The position numbers and the translations under genes were made by a program. From CAYLRU01 sp964386565 (GTDB lineage: Bacteria > Desulfobacterota > Desulfobacteria > Desulfobacterales > UBA5616), in NCBI GenBank assembly GCA_964386565.1, contig CAYLRU010000005.1:62001-126000 (forward strand): DNA of 64,000 bases. Reading direction: 5' to 3'. Shown here one piece after another: positions 42,765-51,068 of the stretch (positions are counted from its first letter, which is position 1; each line of letters starts with the position of its first letter). The notes beneath the pieces were generated by a model. That model was not told where the DNA came from and did not search any database. It saw nothing but the letters and a program-made list of their open reading frames with translations.

Positions 42765-44636
42765 GTGTTTTTAATGATGAAAATTTTATACCATACTGTT
42801 GGACTATTATTTGTTTTCATTATCCTGGCCTGTTCAGCATCTGGCGCATTTTTATATAAAAACTACGTTATTCAGCATGATCAGGGATGGGACATCCTCT
42901 GTGATCCTTATATTGTCCAGAAAAATGACTGGGTTATTAAACTTTTTCAACGGCGGGGCCAGATATCGGAACAGGATTTTCCCGAATTTTTAAGGATTTT
43001 TCAGCGCTTGAATCCGCATATCCATGATGTTAACAAAATCCTGCCCGGCCAGAACATTCTGATCCCCTTAAAAAAATTGGGGAAAGACACCCTGCCCGGT
43101 CAATCTTCCGGGATTGTCACCATCCCTTTTGTCACCATCTCCAAGTTACCGGACATTATTAAAGGAAACTCAACACCCCATACCGTAAAACCGGGGGAGT
43201 ATGTCTCCGGAATCATTTCGTCCGAATTCGGCAGATATGGTTCAAAATCCTATAATGAGGGCATACAGCTTTTCAAGCTGATCAATCCCGGCATTGTCGA
43301 TTTAAACCGCATTTATCCCGGACAGGTCCTCCATATTCCCAATGCCGCCCTTAAAAGAAAGGCCTGGTATGCATCCCTTTTCACTGAGTCCGGTAAAATC
43401 AACAAGGACCTTGATATCAGCGGCATTATCGCATCCACGGAAAAACTGATGCAAGCCCCGGCTGAAACAAACCCTCCTGATTCATCAAAGCCCACCTCTG
43501 TCTTAACAGGTCTGCGAACGCCTTTGTTTGAAGCGGCAAATGCCCTGCATGCCAAAATATTTACCCGGGGAACGTATTACTTCCCCAGAAAAAGACAAAA
43601 AGATTTAGAGCTCGACCTGACCCGATATCCCGTAATGGAACTTGCGACCGGTCAAAAATTTCTTTTCAGCGAAAATGATGATTTCCCCGAAGCGGACAGA
43701 GCCATACTGCGATCCCATTGGCCGGGATTAAAAATCATCCCCATATCGTTTCAGTCTTCTTTTGAAGAAATTTTAGACGCCATATTCAGGTCTGACAAGC
43801 GTTTTAACGTGAAAAACAGGCTGACCCTTGAACACCAGGGAATACACATCGATATCAACGCCAAATGGATTGTTCGATCAAATCTCTTGTCAGTACCTGT
43901 TGATAAAAATCCGAAAACGTCCTGTATTTTTATTGTGGGACTGAACGACGGCATTATGCCCGATCCGATAAAGCAGTACCTGGCGGATCTTGACATTCTG
44001 GTCAAGGAGATCGGAAAAGACGGGAATCTGATTGAAAATTCGGGGAAAAGCATATGGAACGAAAAACCAGGCAAAAGCATGATATTACCCGGATTTTACG
44101 AAAATCAAAGAAATTTTATACACCAGTTGGTGTCAATGATGAAATATCAATACGCCGAAAATATCGATATTTCATTTCCCTATGCCGGTATCCAGGTCCA
44201 CGCCCTTTCAAATCTTATATCCACGCCCAAGGGGGAACAACTGCTTGTGGATTATGGCGATCTATACGGAGATGCCGTATCGTCCATTAAAAATTCAGGG
44301 CTTCGCATCATTCAGCTCTCCAGCGAAGATCACTGGACGGATATTGTCAGGAAAATCACGACCGGCCTGAACCTTACCCTTACCGAACGACCATCCTTTA
44401 AAGCGGCCAACAGGAGTGATGATTATAATATCTATTTGAATGTACCCGGATTCAGGATTGAAACGCCTGAGAAAAAACGTTATCTTATCACACGATCCCA
44501 CCTGCACCCTGAATTAAAAAAATTTTTCACTGCAATCGGAATCGAGGTAATGATGATACCTGACGCCGCAGGATTTCAGCCGGCATCAACCCCTGTCATG
44601 CATGATCTCCTGTATACCGGCGGCAATACGGGATAA
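42765..44636 (+). CDS. LysM-domain envelope protein
   Basis: 623 residues, probable N-terminal signal/anchor helix (ILYHTVGLLFVFIILACSASG). Two LysM-type peptidoglycan-binding modules follow: a degenerate one at about 47-105 ending INKILPGQNILIPL-like (VNKILPGQNILIPL), and a clearer one starting HTVKPGEYVSGII and ending LNRIYPGQVLHIPN near 195. The C-terminal ~400 residues match nothing I recognise; they alternate predicted beta strands and helices and include a repeated region rich in IISIP/IDI-type strands. Start is the GTG at 42765 (AGGGAAA 4 bases upstream) or ATG 42774. It is followed directly by a TPR lipoprotein, suggesting a shared role in the cell envelope. Confidence 0.7.
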   Translation: MFLMMKILYHTVGLLFVFIILACSASGAFLYKNYVIQHDQGWDILCDPYIVQKNDWVIKLFQRRGQISEQDFPEFLRIFQRLNPHIHDVNKILPGQNILIPLKKLGKDTLPGQSSGIVTIPFVTISKLPDIIKGNSTPHTVKPGEYVSGIISSEFGRYGSKSYNEGIQLFKLINPGIVDLNRIYPGQVLHIPNAALKRKAWYASLFTESGKINKDLDISGIIASTEKLMQAPAETNPPDSSKPTSVLTGLRTPLFEAANALHAKIFTRGTYYFPRKRQKDLELDLTRYPVMELATGQKFLFSENDDFPEADRAILRSHWPGLKIIPISFQSSFEEILDAIFRSDKRFNVKNRLTLEHQGIHIDINAKWIVRSNLLSVPVDKNPKTSCIFIVGLNDGIMPDPIKQYLADLDILVKEIGKDGNLIENSGKSIWNEKPGKSMILPGFYENQRNFIHQLVSMMKYQYAENIDISFPYAGIQVHALSNLISTPKGEQLLVDYGDLYGDAVSSIKNSGLRIIQLSSEDHWTDIVRKITTGLNLTLTERPSFKAANRSDDYNIYLNVPGFRIETPEKKRYLITRSHLHPELKKFFTAIGIEVMMIPDAAGFQPASTPVMHDLLYTGGNTG

Positions 44637-44658
44637 TGAGAATTCAGAGAGGTTTTTT

Positions 44659-45477
44659 ATGAATCAACTGACAAAAAATACGTTCCGGATGATAAATCTG
44701 AAAATAACGCCTTATTTTTCTATCCGCTGTTTTTTCCGGTTGATCATTATTCTGCCGTTTTTTTTCACTGCCTGCAAAACCACGCCTGATCGTGCCAGCA
44801 ATAATCCGGCCATAAACAAGCGCAACATGGGTGAAGCCAATATGCTGCAGGGAAATTATACCGCGGCATTGAAAGAGTTGCTTGATGCGGAAAAACTCAA
44901 CCCCCGGGACCCTGTTATTCAGAATTACCTGGGAATCACATATAAAAATAAAAACATGCCGGATAAAGCCATCGAGCATTTTAACAAGGCGTTAAGTTTA
45001 AAGCCGAATTACTCGGTTGCCCGGAACAACCTGGGAACCGTCTACCTGGATAAAGAAGAATGGGATATTGCCATCGGCTATTTCAAATCGGTTCTGGATG
45101 ATGTCCTTTATATGACGCCCCATTTCCCTTTGTCCAATATCGGCTGGGCTTATTTTAATAAAGGTGATTTTTCAACTGCAAAATCCTATTATCTGAAAGC
45201 CCTTGAAATCCAGCCTGATTTTATAATCGCCTTAAACGGGCTCGGGCAAATCCACATGGCCCTTAAAGACTATGAGCAGGCTGTTTTGATTTATGAAAAA
45301 ATTGTCAGCAAAGTCCCCTCTATACCCGGCTTTCAATTGAAACTCGCCGAGGCGTACGAGTTTAGCGGCAACCGGCAAAAAGCTGTTTATCATTATTCGC
45401 GCTTTCTCCAATTAGCGCCGCACAATCCCAAAAAGGCTGAAATCCAGGCAAAGATAAAATCCTTACGCGCTCAATAA
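44659..45477 (+). CDS. TPR-repeat lipoprotein (PilF/PilW-like)
   Basis: 272 residues from ATG 44659, with AGAGAGG and a 6-base spacer. The signal RLIIILPFFFTAC ends in a lipobox (FTAC), so a lipoprotein. Then come tandem tetratricopeptide repeats from about residue 55, including DPVIQNYLGITYKNKNMPDKAIEHFNKALSLKPNYSVARNNLGTVYLDKEEWDIAIGYF, and a further four or so to the end. The architecture resembles the pilotin-type TPR proteins that help assemble PilQ secretins. A pil cluster with PilQ lies about 6 kb downstream on the other strand, which makes that role attractive but unproven. Confidence 0.8.
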   Translation: MNQLTKNTFRMINLKITPYFSIRCFFRLIIILPFFFTACKTTPDRASNNPAINKRNMGEANMLQGNYTAALKELLDAEKLNPRDPVIQNYLGITYKNKNMPDKAIEHFNKALSLKPNYSVARNNLGTVYLDKEEWDIAIGYFKSVLDDVLYMTPHFPLSNIGWAYFNKGDFSTAKSYYLKALEIQPDFIIALNGLGQIHMALKDYEQAVLIYEKIVSKVPSIPGFQLKLAEAYEFSGNRQKAVYHYSRFLQLAPHNPKKAEIQAKIKSLRAQ

Positions 45478-45538
45478 ACAATCCTTGTCATGAAGCCACC
45501 CGCCCTTTCGGGAAACGGTTCGTGACCATCTCACCCTG

Positions 45539-45561
45539 GGGGCGGGTTTAAAACCCGTTCC
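45539..45561. repeat. GC-rich palindrome related to that at 14623
   Basis: Core CGGGTTTAAAACCCG (45543-45557), extended by G-C and G-T pairs to about 23 bases. It lies 66 bases after the TPR gene stop and may terminate it. The sequence family (GGGGCGGnTTTAAAACCnG) repeats the element at 14623-14644. Confidence 0.45.
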
Positions 45562-45690
45562 TGCATTTTTTGCAAAAGAAAAACAGATAAACCCGTACCA
45601 AAGGTAAAGGAGTATGATACCCATTGCCTGGGACAGGCCGGCACCAGGAAAATACGACGACCATAACCTGTTATTTTTGTGGACTCATAA

Positions 45691-45727
45691 AAAAGGCGGC
45701 TTACCGTTTACCGGGTAAACCGCCTTT
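45691..45727 (-). terminator. Terminator of the pil/Ig-lipoprotein transcript
   Basis: On the minus strand AAAGGCGGTTTAC pairs with GTAAGCCGCCTTT (45727-45715 and 45704-45692) around a 10-base loop, and the right arm runs into a T tract. It lies 30 bases after the stop of the large lipoprotein gene. Confidence 0.8.
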
Positions 45728-45756
45728 GTATTTCTTCTGCTGCAACTCCAGCTTTA

Positions 45757-48700
45757 CTAATAGGTCAACTCCTGAATGGAACCGGAACATCCCGGCGCCG
45801 TAGTCGTATCGCATGTGGGGGTATAGGTAAAGATAAAGTCTCCCATATTAAGCATCGGCCCGATGATAAAAGGATTATTGGTCGCCGGGTTGGTGATATC
45901 CCGCCATGTTCCCGGAGCAGTATAGCCGTCGGCATAAGTATAATGAAAAATAACTTCCTCATCATCGCCGATTTTTTGCACAACGGTGAGATCAGATCCC
46001 GCAATGGGGGGATTGCCGTTTTCATCCTGAATATAGACTTTAAAAGTGATAAATTGTCCATTAATTTCATCAAATATGTCCATATCGCATTCACCGGAAA
46101 ACAACACGGGCATCCGGGTCATGATGCGGTTGAACATGCCCTCCTTACTTTCAATCCATACGGGCGTTCCTGTATCCACGCCTGTTCCGGCCTGGTAGAA
46201 ATTGATGCCTTCACCGCCGATGAAGAGCGTGCCGTTGTCATAGGCCAGGGAATGCTGGGCAAACAAGGTGGTATCATCCGGCGGTTCAAACTGGGGCAGG
46301 CCGGTATTGGCCTCGATCCAGTCTTCGTCTTTTAATTCACCGGTTGTCTCATCTATGCCGATGGAATACACATTGCTCACCGCATGGGGTTCCAGGGCAC
46401 CTTCAAAATAGGTTACCGCATAAAGGCGGTCATTGTCGTTTGCGACCCCGTCGCTCGCCACCACCAGGTCTTTGATATGCTGTTCCCTGTCCCGGGTGGT
46501 GCTGAAGGTAAAGAAATCCCCTTCCGCGAAATCGAGGTATCCATCGGCGATGTTAAACGTCAACACATCGGCAATGACGTAATCGCCCGTTGTGATGTCG
46601 TAAAGGTCCACGCCGGTAACGTCCCCTGAAATACTTCCCTTCACGCTGAAACGGCCGCCGTTTTCAACTTCTTCTTCACAGGTAACGGTCCAGGTCTCGG
46701 AAAGCGCATCCCGTCCCACTTCCACAATGGTCATGATGCCGGTCCCGGTATTGTAAACATCCGGTTCGGGGCTTGTCGCGTTCAGCCCTTTTCCGAATCC
46801 GTCATTTTTCGGTATCCATGTAACGCCATTGTCGGAACTGTACCAGACGCCGGCCGACTCCGTCCCGACATAAATCACATTTTGGGTGGGATGACAGGCT
46901 ATGGCCATAATGTTGTCCCCCCCAAATCCCTCAGTGGGAATCCATTGCAGCCCGCCGTTGGTACTGCGATACACGCCTTTTCCGGTTGCCGCGTATAATT
47001 CGGCGTTTACGCCGGAAGCCCCGGGTTTTTTGACGATATCCCGCACGGTTCTGTTCTCGCCCAACCCGCTGTCGTTCAAGGTAAACGTAAACTCATCTCC
47101 CGGCGCAAAAGGCGTTGATCCTTCTTCGATGAGGAAGTAAAGTTCGTAGCCGTCGGTCACGTACGGGATTCCGGTTTCCGCACGATTTTCCTGGACCCCG
47201 GATTCGCTGCCTCTAACCTCCCAGTTGGCGGTGGCAATGGTTTCGAATTGCCAGAAATCCCCGGTTCCGTAAAAATTCGTATCCCAAGATATGGTAAAGG
47301 ACACATCACCGTTGTCAGAAGTGTAGGCCACGTCAGTTCTGGCGATATTGGCCTGATCGCCCGAAGCACTGCCGTTAACCTGCCAGCCGTCGGCAACGGT
47401 ATGGAACGTGAAGACATCTCCGTTTACGAAAACATCGGTTTCAGAGATAAAAAAGGTCACTTCCCCACCCGAGGATGTAAACGACACACCCGGATCAGCC
47501 TTATATAAACCATGGTTTTCGGTCTGACTTCCCCATTTGGATATCACTTCAAATTGATTTTCCGCTGCATTCACGCAGGTCACTGTCCAGTCTTCCGTTT
47601 TGGTGCTGGGGGAAAGGGAGGTGACAAACAACTCGCCGTTGGTATTCTCGATACGGCTCTTTCCGTCATAGGTGGTTCTGAAAACAAACGTGTCACCGAT
47701 GGTGAACAGGCCGGTTTCCACGATTCTGAACGTGACTTCACCTGAATCCGTCGTATAGGGCTGGGATATATCATCATAATTCGAATTTCCAAGGGAGATG
47801 GATCCTGTTACCGTAAACTTGGGATCCACCCCGACGCCACCATCGTAACAGGTTACGGTCCAGGTTTCGTTCCGGCCTCCGGTTACCGCGTCCACATAGA
47901 GAATGCCGGCTTCTTCACCCACCGTATCCCCATTCGGAATAACTTTGGCACCATACCCGCCGAGGTAAGTCGCCGTCCACGTCTCGGTGCCGGCGTTCTC
48001 ATCCACCGCGTCCACGGTCATGGTGCCGCCGGCCTGGCTGCCGGAAACATCGGTTAAAACCGGGGTTGTTGATGTGATACCGATACGCTCGTAGCTTAAT
48101 GTCCAGTTTTCGGTCACCGAAGCGGCGGACAGCGTTAAATCCGAAACAGTTCCGTCACCGGTATTGGCCGGGTTTGTCAAAATAGTTTCATCCGGATCCT
48201 GCCAATCCGTTGGCCCGATTGGATCAACCCATCCTCCCCAATGAAAATTTATGACATCATCATCACCGTTTTCGACAAAAACAACTCCCCTGCCGGCGGT
48301 TCCGGCCCACACATAATCGCTTCCGTCATCGCATAAAATGGATAAAACCGCATTATTATCCGAAAAAACGCCGTACCACTCTTCGGGGTTTTCATTGCTG
48401 TTCCACGTATACCCGCCGTTTACACTGCGGTAGATGTTTCCCCGTCCCAAATAGCCGGTGGCTGCAAATATCGTATTCGGGTCATCCGGGTCAATACTGA
48501 TATCATTGACATACGGATCGATGATATTCTGACCCACATTGTCACCGGTGGACCAGCTGACGTTTGTCCATGTCCTTCCGCCATCCTCTGATTTATAAAC
48601 CCCGCCGCCGTCCGTTCCGGCATAAACAAGCTCACTCTGGGCATCAAAATAACTGTCAATGGACGTGACATGGGTGGAACGGCCGCTGTTGTTGGCCTCC

Positions 48701-50958
48701 GCCGTCACAAAGGCGAATCCGTCCAGGGGAGCGGTATTGGAACCGGGCGTCCGAAGAATATTTACGGCACTGCCGTCCACGGTACCCACATCCGCGGAAT
48801 TGCTGAAAATCCCGCCTGTATTGTACGTCTTGAAAGAAACAGCCGTTCCGTCAGGAACCGGATTTCCGTAGATGTCGCCCACATTGACGGTTATGGCATC
48901 TTCCAGCCCTGCGTCTTCAAGGCCGGAAACATTCAGGTACTGGGCGGCGATGCCGAAGGCCTCTCCCACGGGTGGTCCGTTGGCGATAATGATATTGTTC
49001 AAATCATAATTGATCTTGCTGTCAAAGAGATACGTGATCTTGATACCGATGGGACCGGATTTGGTTCCGCTCCTCAGGATCACGCTGACCTGTCCATCCT
49101 TTGTCGTGGCAAATGTGGGGGTGATCTCTTCTCCCCCGCCCAAACCGGAAGAAATGCTCAGGACAAACGGGTACCCGTCGGCCACGGTCGTGCCTTCAAT
49201 GTCTGAAATATCAAAGGTGATCTGCGAGGTGGACACGCCGCCGGTCCCCCGGATATTGATCACCGCCGGATCCGGAAAGCCTTCTGCAAGACTGATTTGG
49301 ACTGGCGGTGGTAAAACCGTTATGGTACCGGAACCGCTTACCGGTGTTCCGCCGCTGTCCCATGTGGCGATCACCGTTACGGTCCCGCCTTTCTGGGCAC
49401 CGGTAAACGGCACGACAACCTCGCCGTTCCCATCGGTAAGACCTGTTGCCGTAATGGTCCCCAAGCTCTGGTCGCTCAACGTGAACGCGACTTGTATGTT
49501 CTCACCTGCAGGCTCTCCAAACACGTTGGTCAACGCAGCCGTTACGTTGGCGGTATCCTGGCCCGTGGCGAGTAAAATATTCGGAACAATGGTCACCGAT
49601 ACGTTTCCCGGCGTGAATTCAATCTGGATCTCCTGATTTATTCCGCCTGCACTGGCCTGAATGGTGATCACTTCCGGCGTGTCTCCTGCCGTCAGGGTCG
49701 CCGTGGCAATTCCGGTTCCTCCCTGGGTTACGGCCGTCGGAGTAATGCTGCCGCCGCCCGGGGCCTTGATTGCAAATTCCACCTCTATGCCGTCCGGTAC
49801 GGTTCCGCCGCCGATCAGCGTCAACTGGGCCTTGACATCCGCCTCACTGGCGCCGTCCGCCGGCAGGGTGGCCGGATCAACGCTGAGGGTAATGGTGGCA
49901 ACCTTGGGTCCTTCGATGGTAATCTCATACGTACCCAACAGTTCTTCACCCGTTGAATAGACCTCGATGCTATCGGTTGTATTCGTCGCGGCAACCGGTG
50001 CCACATATGTGACCTGGGCCTGTCCGTCAGAATCCGTGGTTGCGATGTTGGAAGGTTCGAATGTGCCGTCCCCGGCAACGAATTTAAGCGTTTCACTGCC
50101 GGCGGGATTGTCGTTTTCATCGTACGCCCTGACCGTTATGACGCTCTGGATGGTGCCGAAAGGAATGCTGGTCGGATTTGCCGTTACCTGGACATGATCA
50201 ACCGCACCGGCGACAAAATCGATTGAAATGGATTTTTCAAATCTGTTATCCACCGTTATTGTTACCTCGGTCTGGCCGACATTGGTCGAACTGACCAGAT
50301 ATGCGGATGACACACCATTGACCGTCTCCACTGTTTTCGGGTTCTCCAGAACCCGTACATAATCCTCGAATGTCCCGTATTGGGTACTGAACTCAACCTC
50401 AACACCGTCTGCAACCGGATTGCCGTTCTCATCCCTGACCACCGCCGTAATGAGAACCTTTGATTCTCCGTCCGCAACAATGGAAGCCGATCCGCTTGTG
50501 ATGCTTATCCCGCTGTCCACGGGCGGGCCGACAATAGTGATATCGATGGTTTCAATGGCATCGTTAACCGTCACGGTAACGGTTTCCGTGGGATCGAAAT
50601 CCGAGATAACTTCCGCTGCGGTCAGGGTCGCCGTGGCAACACCGCCGGTGATGGTCGTCCTGTACGTCAACTGGACCCCGTCCTGGGTATCGTCAATATC
50701 CATGGTCTGGCTGGTAAACGTAACCTGGGTATTGTTTTGCATGGGATTACCGTCGATATCCGTAACCGTTGCCGTAATCACGGCCTGTGACTGGCCGTCA
50801 CCAGCAAGGCGATCCACATCAAGGGTCAGGGTTATATCACCGACTTCAACCGCCGCATCTTCGCCACCACCGCCTTTTGAACCGCATCCCGTTATTTGAA
50901 ATGCAATTAACATCATACAAATAGACACAACAGTCCATATGGCTCGATTGAATTTCAT
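45757..50958 (-). CDS. Giant Ig-like/Asp-box repeat lipoprotein encoded beside pilQ
   Basis: 1733 residues. Lipobox QITGC gives a lipid-anchored C25, followed by a flexible SKGGGGED. About seven Big-1-like Ig domains fill residues 40-760, seen as repeating LxxDGxSxAxITATVxDxxGNPVxDGxxVxF units. A region with four Asp-box-like motifs follows (YKSEDGGRTW, YRSVNGGYTW, YRSTNGGLQW, WYSSDNGVTW), typical of beta-propellers. Within and after it lie five copies of a ~50-residue repeat, near residues 1046, 1133, 1191, 1245 and 1434, with consensus [FW]xVxGSxSGxQ...Y(T/V)(S/T)DxGEVxFxI...FxxGDxFxFxT. It is the last gene of the xre-pilMNOPQ transcript, about 110 bases after pilQ. Likely exposed on the outer surface or in the periplasm; a pilus-associated or adhesive role is inferred. 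Confidence 0.8.
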   Translation of the reverse strand: MKFNRAIWTVVSICMMLIAFQITGCGSKGGGGEDAAVEVGDITLTLDVDRLAGDGQSQAVITATVTDIDGNPMQNNTQVTFTSQTMDIDDTQDGVQLTYRTTITGGVATATLTAAEVISDFDPTETVTVTVNDAIETIDITIVGPPVDSGISITSGSASIVADGESKVLITAVVRDENGNPVADGVEVEFSTQYGTFEDYVRVLENPKTVETVNGVSSAYLVSSTNVGQTEVTITVDNRFEKSISIDFVAGAVDHVQVTANPTSIPFGTIQSVITVRAYDENDNPAGSETLKFVAGDGTFEPSNIATTDSDGQAQVTYVAPVAATNTTDSIEVYSTGEELLGTYEITIEGPKVATITLSVDPATLPADGASEADVKAQLTLIGGGTVPDGIEVEFAIKAPGGGSITPTAVTQGGTGIATATLTAGDTPEVITIQASAGGINQEIQIEFTPGNVSVTIVPNILLATGQDTANVTAALTNVFGEPAGENIQVAFTLSDQSLGTITATGLTDGNGEVVVPFTGAQKGGTVTVIATWDSGGTPVSGSGTITVLPPPVQISLAEGFPDPAVINIRGTGGVSTSQITFDISDIEGTTVADGYPFVLSISSGLGGGEEITPTFATTKDGQVSVILRSGTKSGPIGIKITYLFDSKINYDLNNIIIANGPPVGEAFGIAAQYLNVSGLEDAGLEDAITVNVGDIYGNPVPDGTAVSFKTYNTGGIFSNSADVGTVDGSAVNILRTPGSNTAPLDGFAFVTAEANNSGRSTHVTSIDSYFDAQSELVYAGTDGGGVYKSEDGGRTWTNVSWSTGDNVGQNIIDPYVNDISIDPDDPNTIFAATGYLGRGNIYRSVNGGYTWNSNENPEEWYGVFSDNNAVLSILCDDGSDYVWAGTAGRGVVFVENGDDDVINFHWGGWVDPIGPTDWQDPDETILTNPANTGDGTVSDLTLSAASVTENWTLSYERIGITSTTPVLTDVSGSQAGGTMTVDAVDENAGTETWTATYLGGYGAKVIPNGDTVGEEAGILYVDAVTGGRNETWTVTCYDGGVGVDPKFTVTGSISLGNSNYDDISQPYTTDSGEVTFRIVETGLFTIGDTFVFRTTYDGKSRIENTNGELFVTSLSPSTKTEDWTVTCVNAAENQFEVISKWGSQTENHGLYKADPGVSFTSSGGEVTFFISETDVFVNGDVFTFHTVADGWQVNGSASGDQANIARTDVAYTSDNGDVSFTISWDTNFYGTGDFWQFETIATANWEVRGSESGVQENRAETGIPYVTDGYELYFLIEEGSTPFAPGDEFTFTLNDSGLGENRTVRDIVKKPGASGVNAELYAATGKGVYRSTNGGLQWIPTEGFGGDNIMAIACHPTQNVIYVGTESAGVWYSSDNGVTWIPKNDGFGKGLNATSPEPDVYNTGTGIMTIVEVGRDALSETWTVTCEEEVENGGRFSVKGSISGDVTGVDLYDITTGDYVIADVLTFNIADGYLDFAEGDFFTFSTTRDREQHIKDLVVASDGVANDNDRLYAVTYFEGALEPHAVSNVYSIGIDETTGELKDEDWIEANTGLPQFEPPDDTTLFAQHSLAYDNGTLFIGGEGINFYQAGTGVDTGTPVWIESKEGMFNRIMTRMPVLFSGECDMDIFDEINGQFITFKVYIQDENGNPPIAGSDLTVVQKIGDDEEVIFHYTYADGYTAPGTWRDITNPATNNPFIIGPMLNMGDFIFTYTPTCDTTTAPGCSGSIQELTY

Positions 50959-51068
50959 TTATGCACCCTTCCAATCACTATTGTTTGTTCATATTGAATC
51001 TGCTTTTATTTAAATTACGCATGCCGGCACGGTAAATATTATGGTGCATGCCGCGAAAATGGCTGAAA

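Noticed and set aside
45614..45718. 34-codon ORF with AAAGGAG one base before its ATG
   Set aside because: The ribosome site is too close, and the frame reads into the terminator stem of the opposing lipoprotein gene.
49010..50899. Several 60-210 codon plus-strand frames opposite the giant lipoprotein
   Set aside because: They are reverse frames of the repetitive Thr/Val/Ile-rich Ig coding sequence and share no motif.
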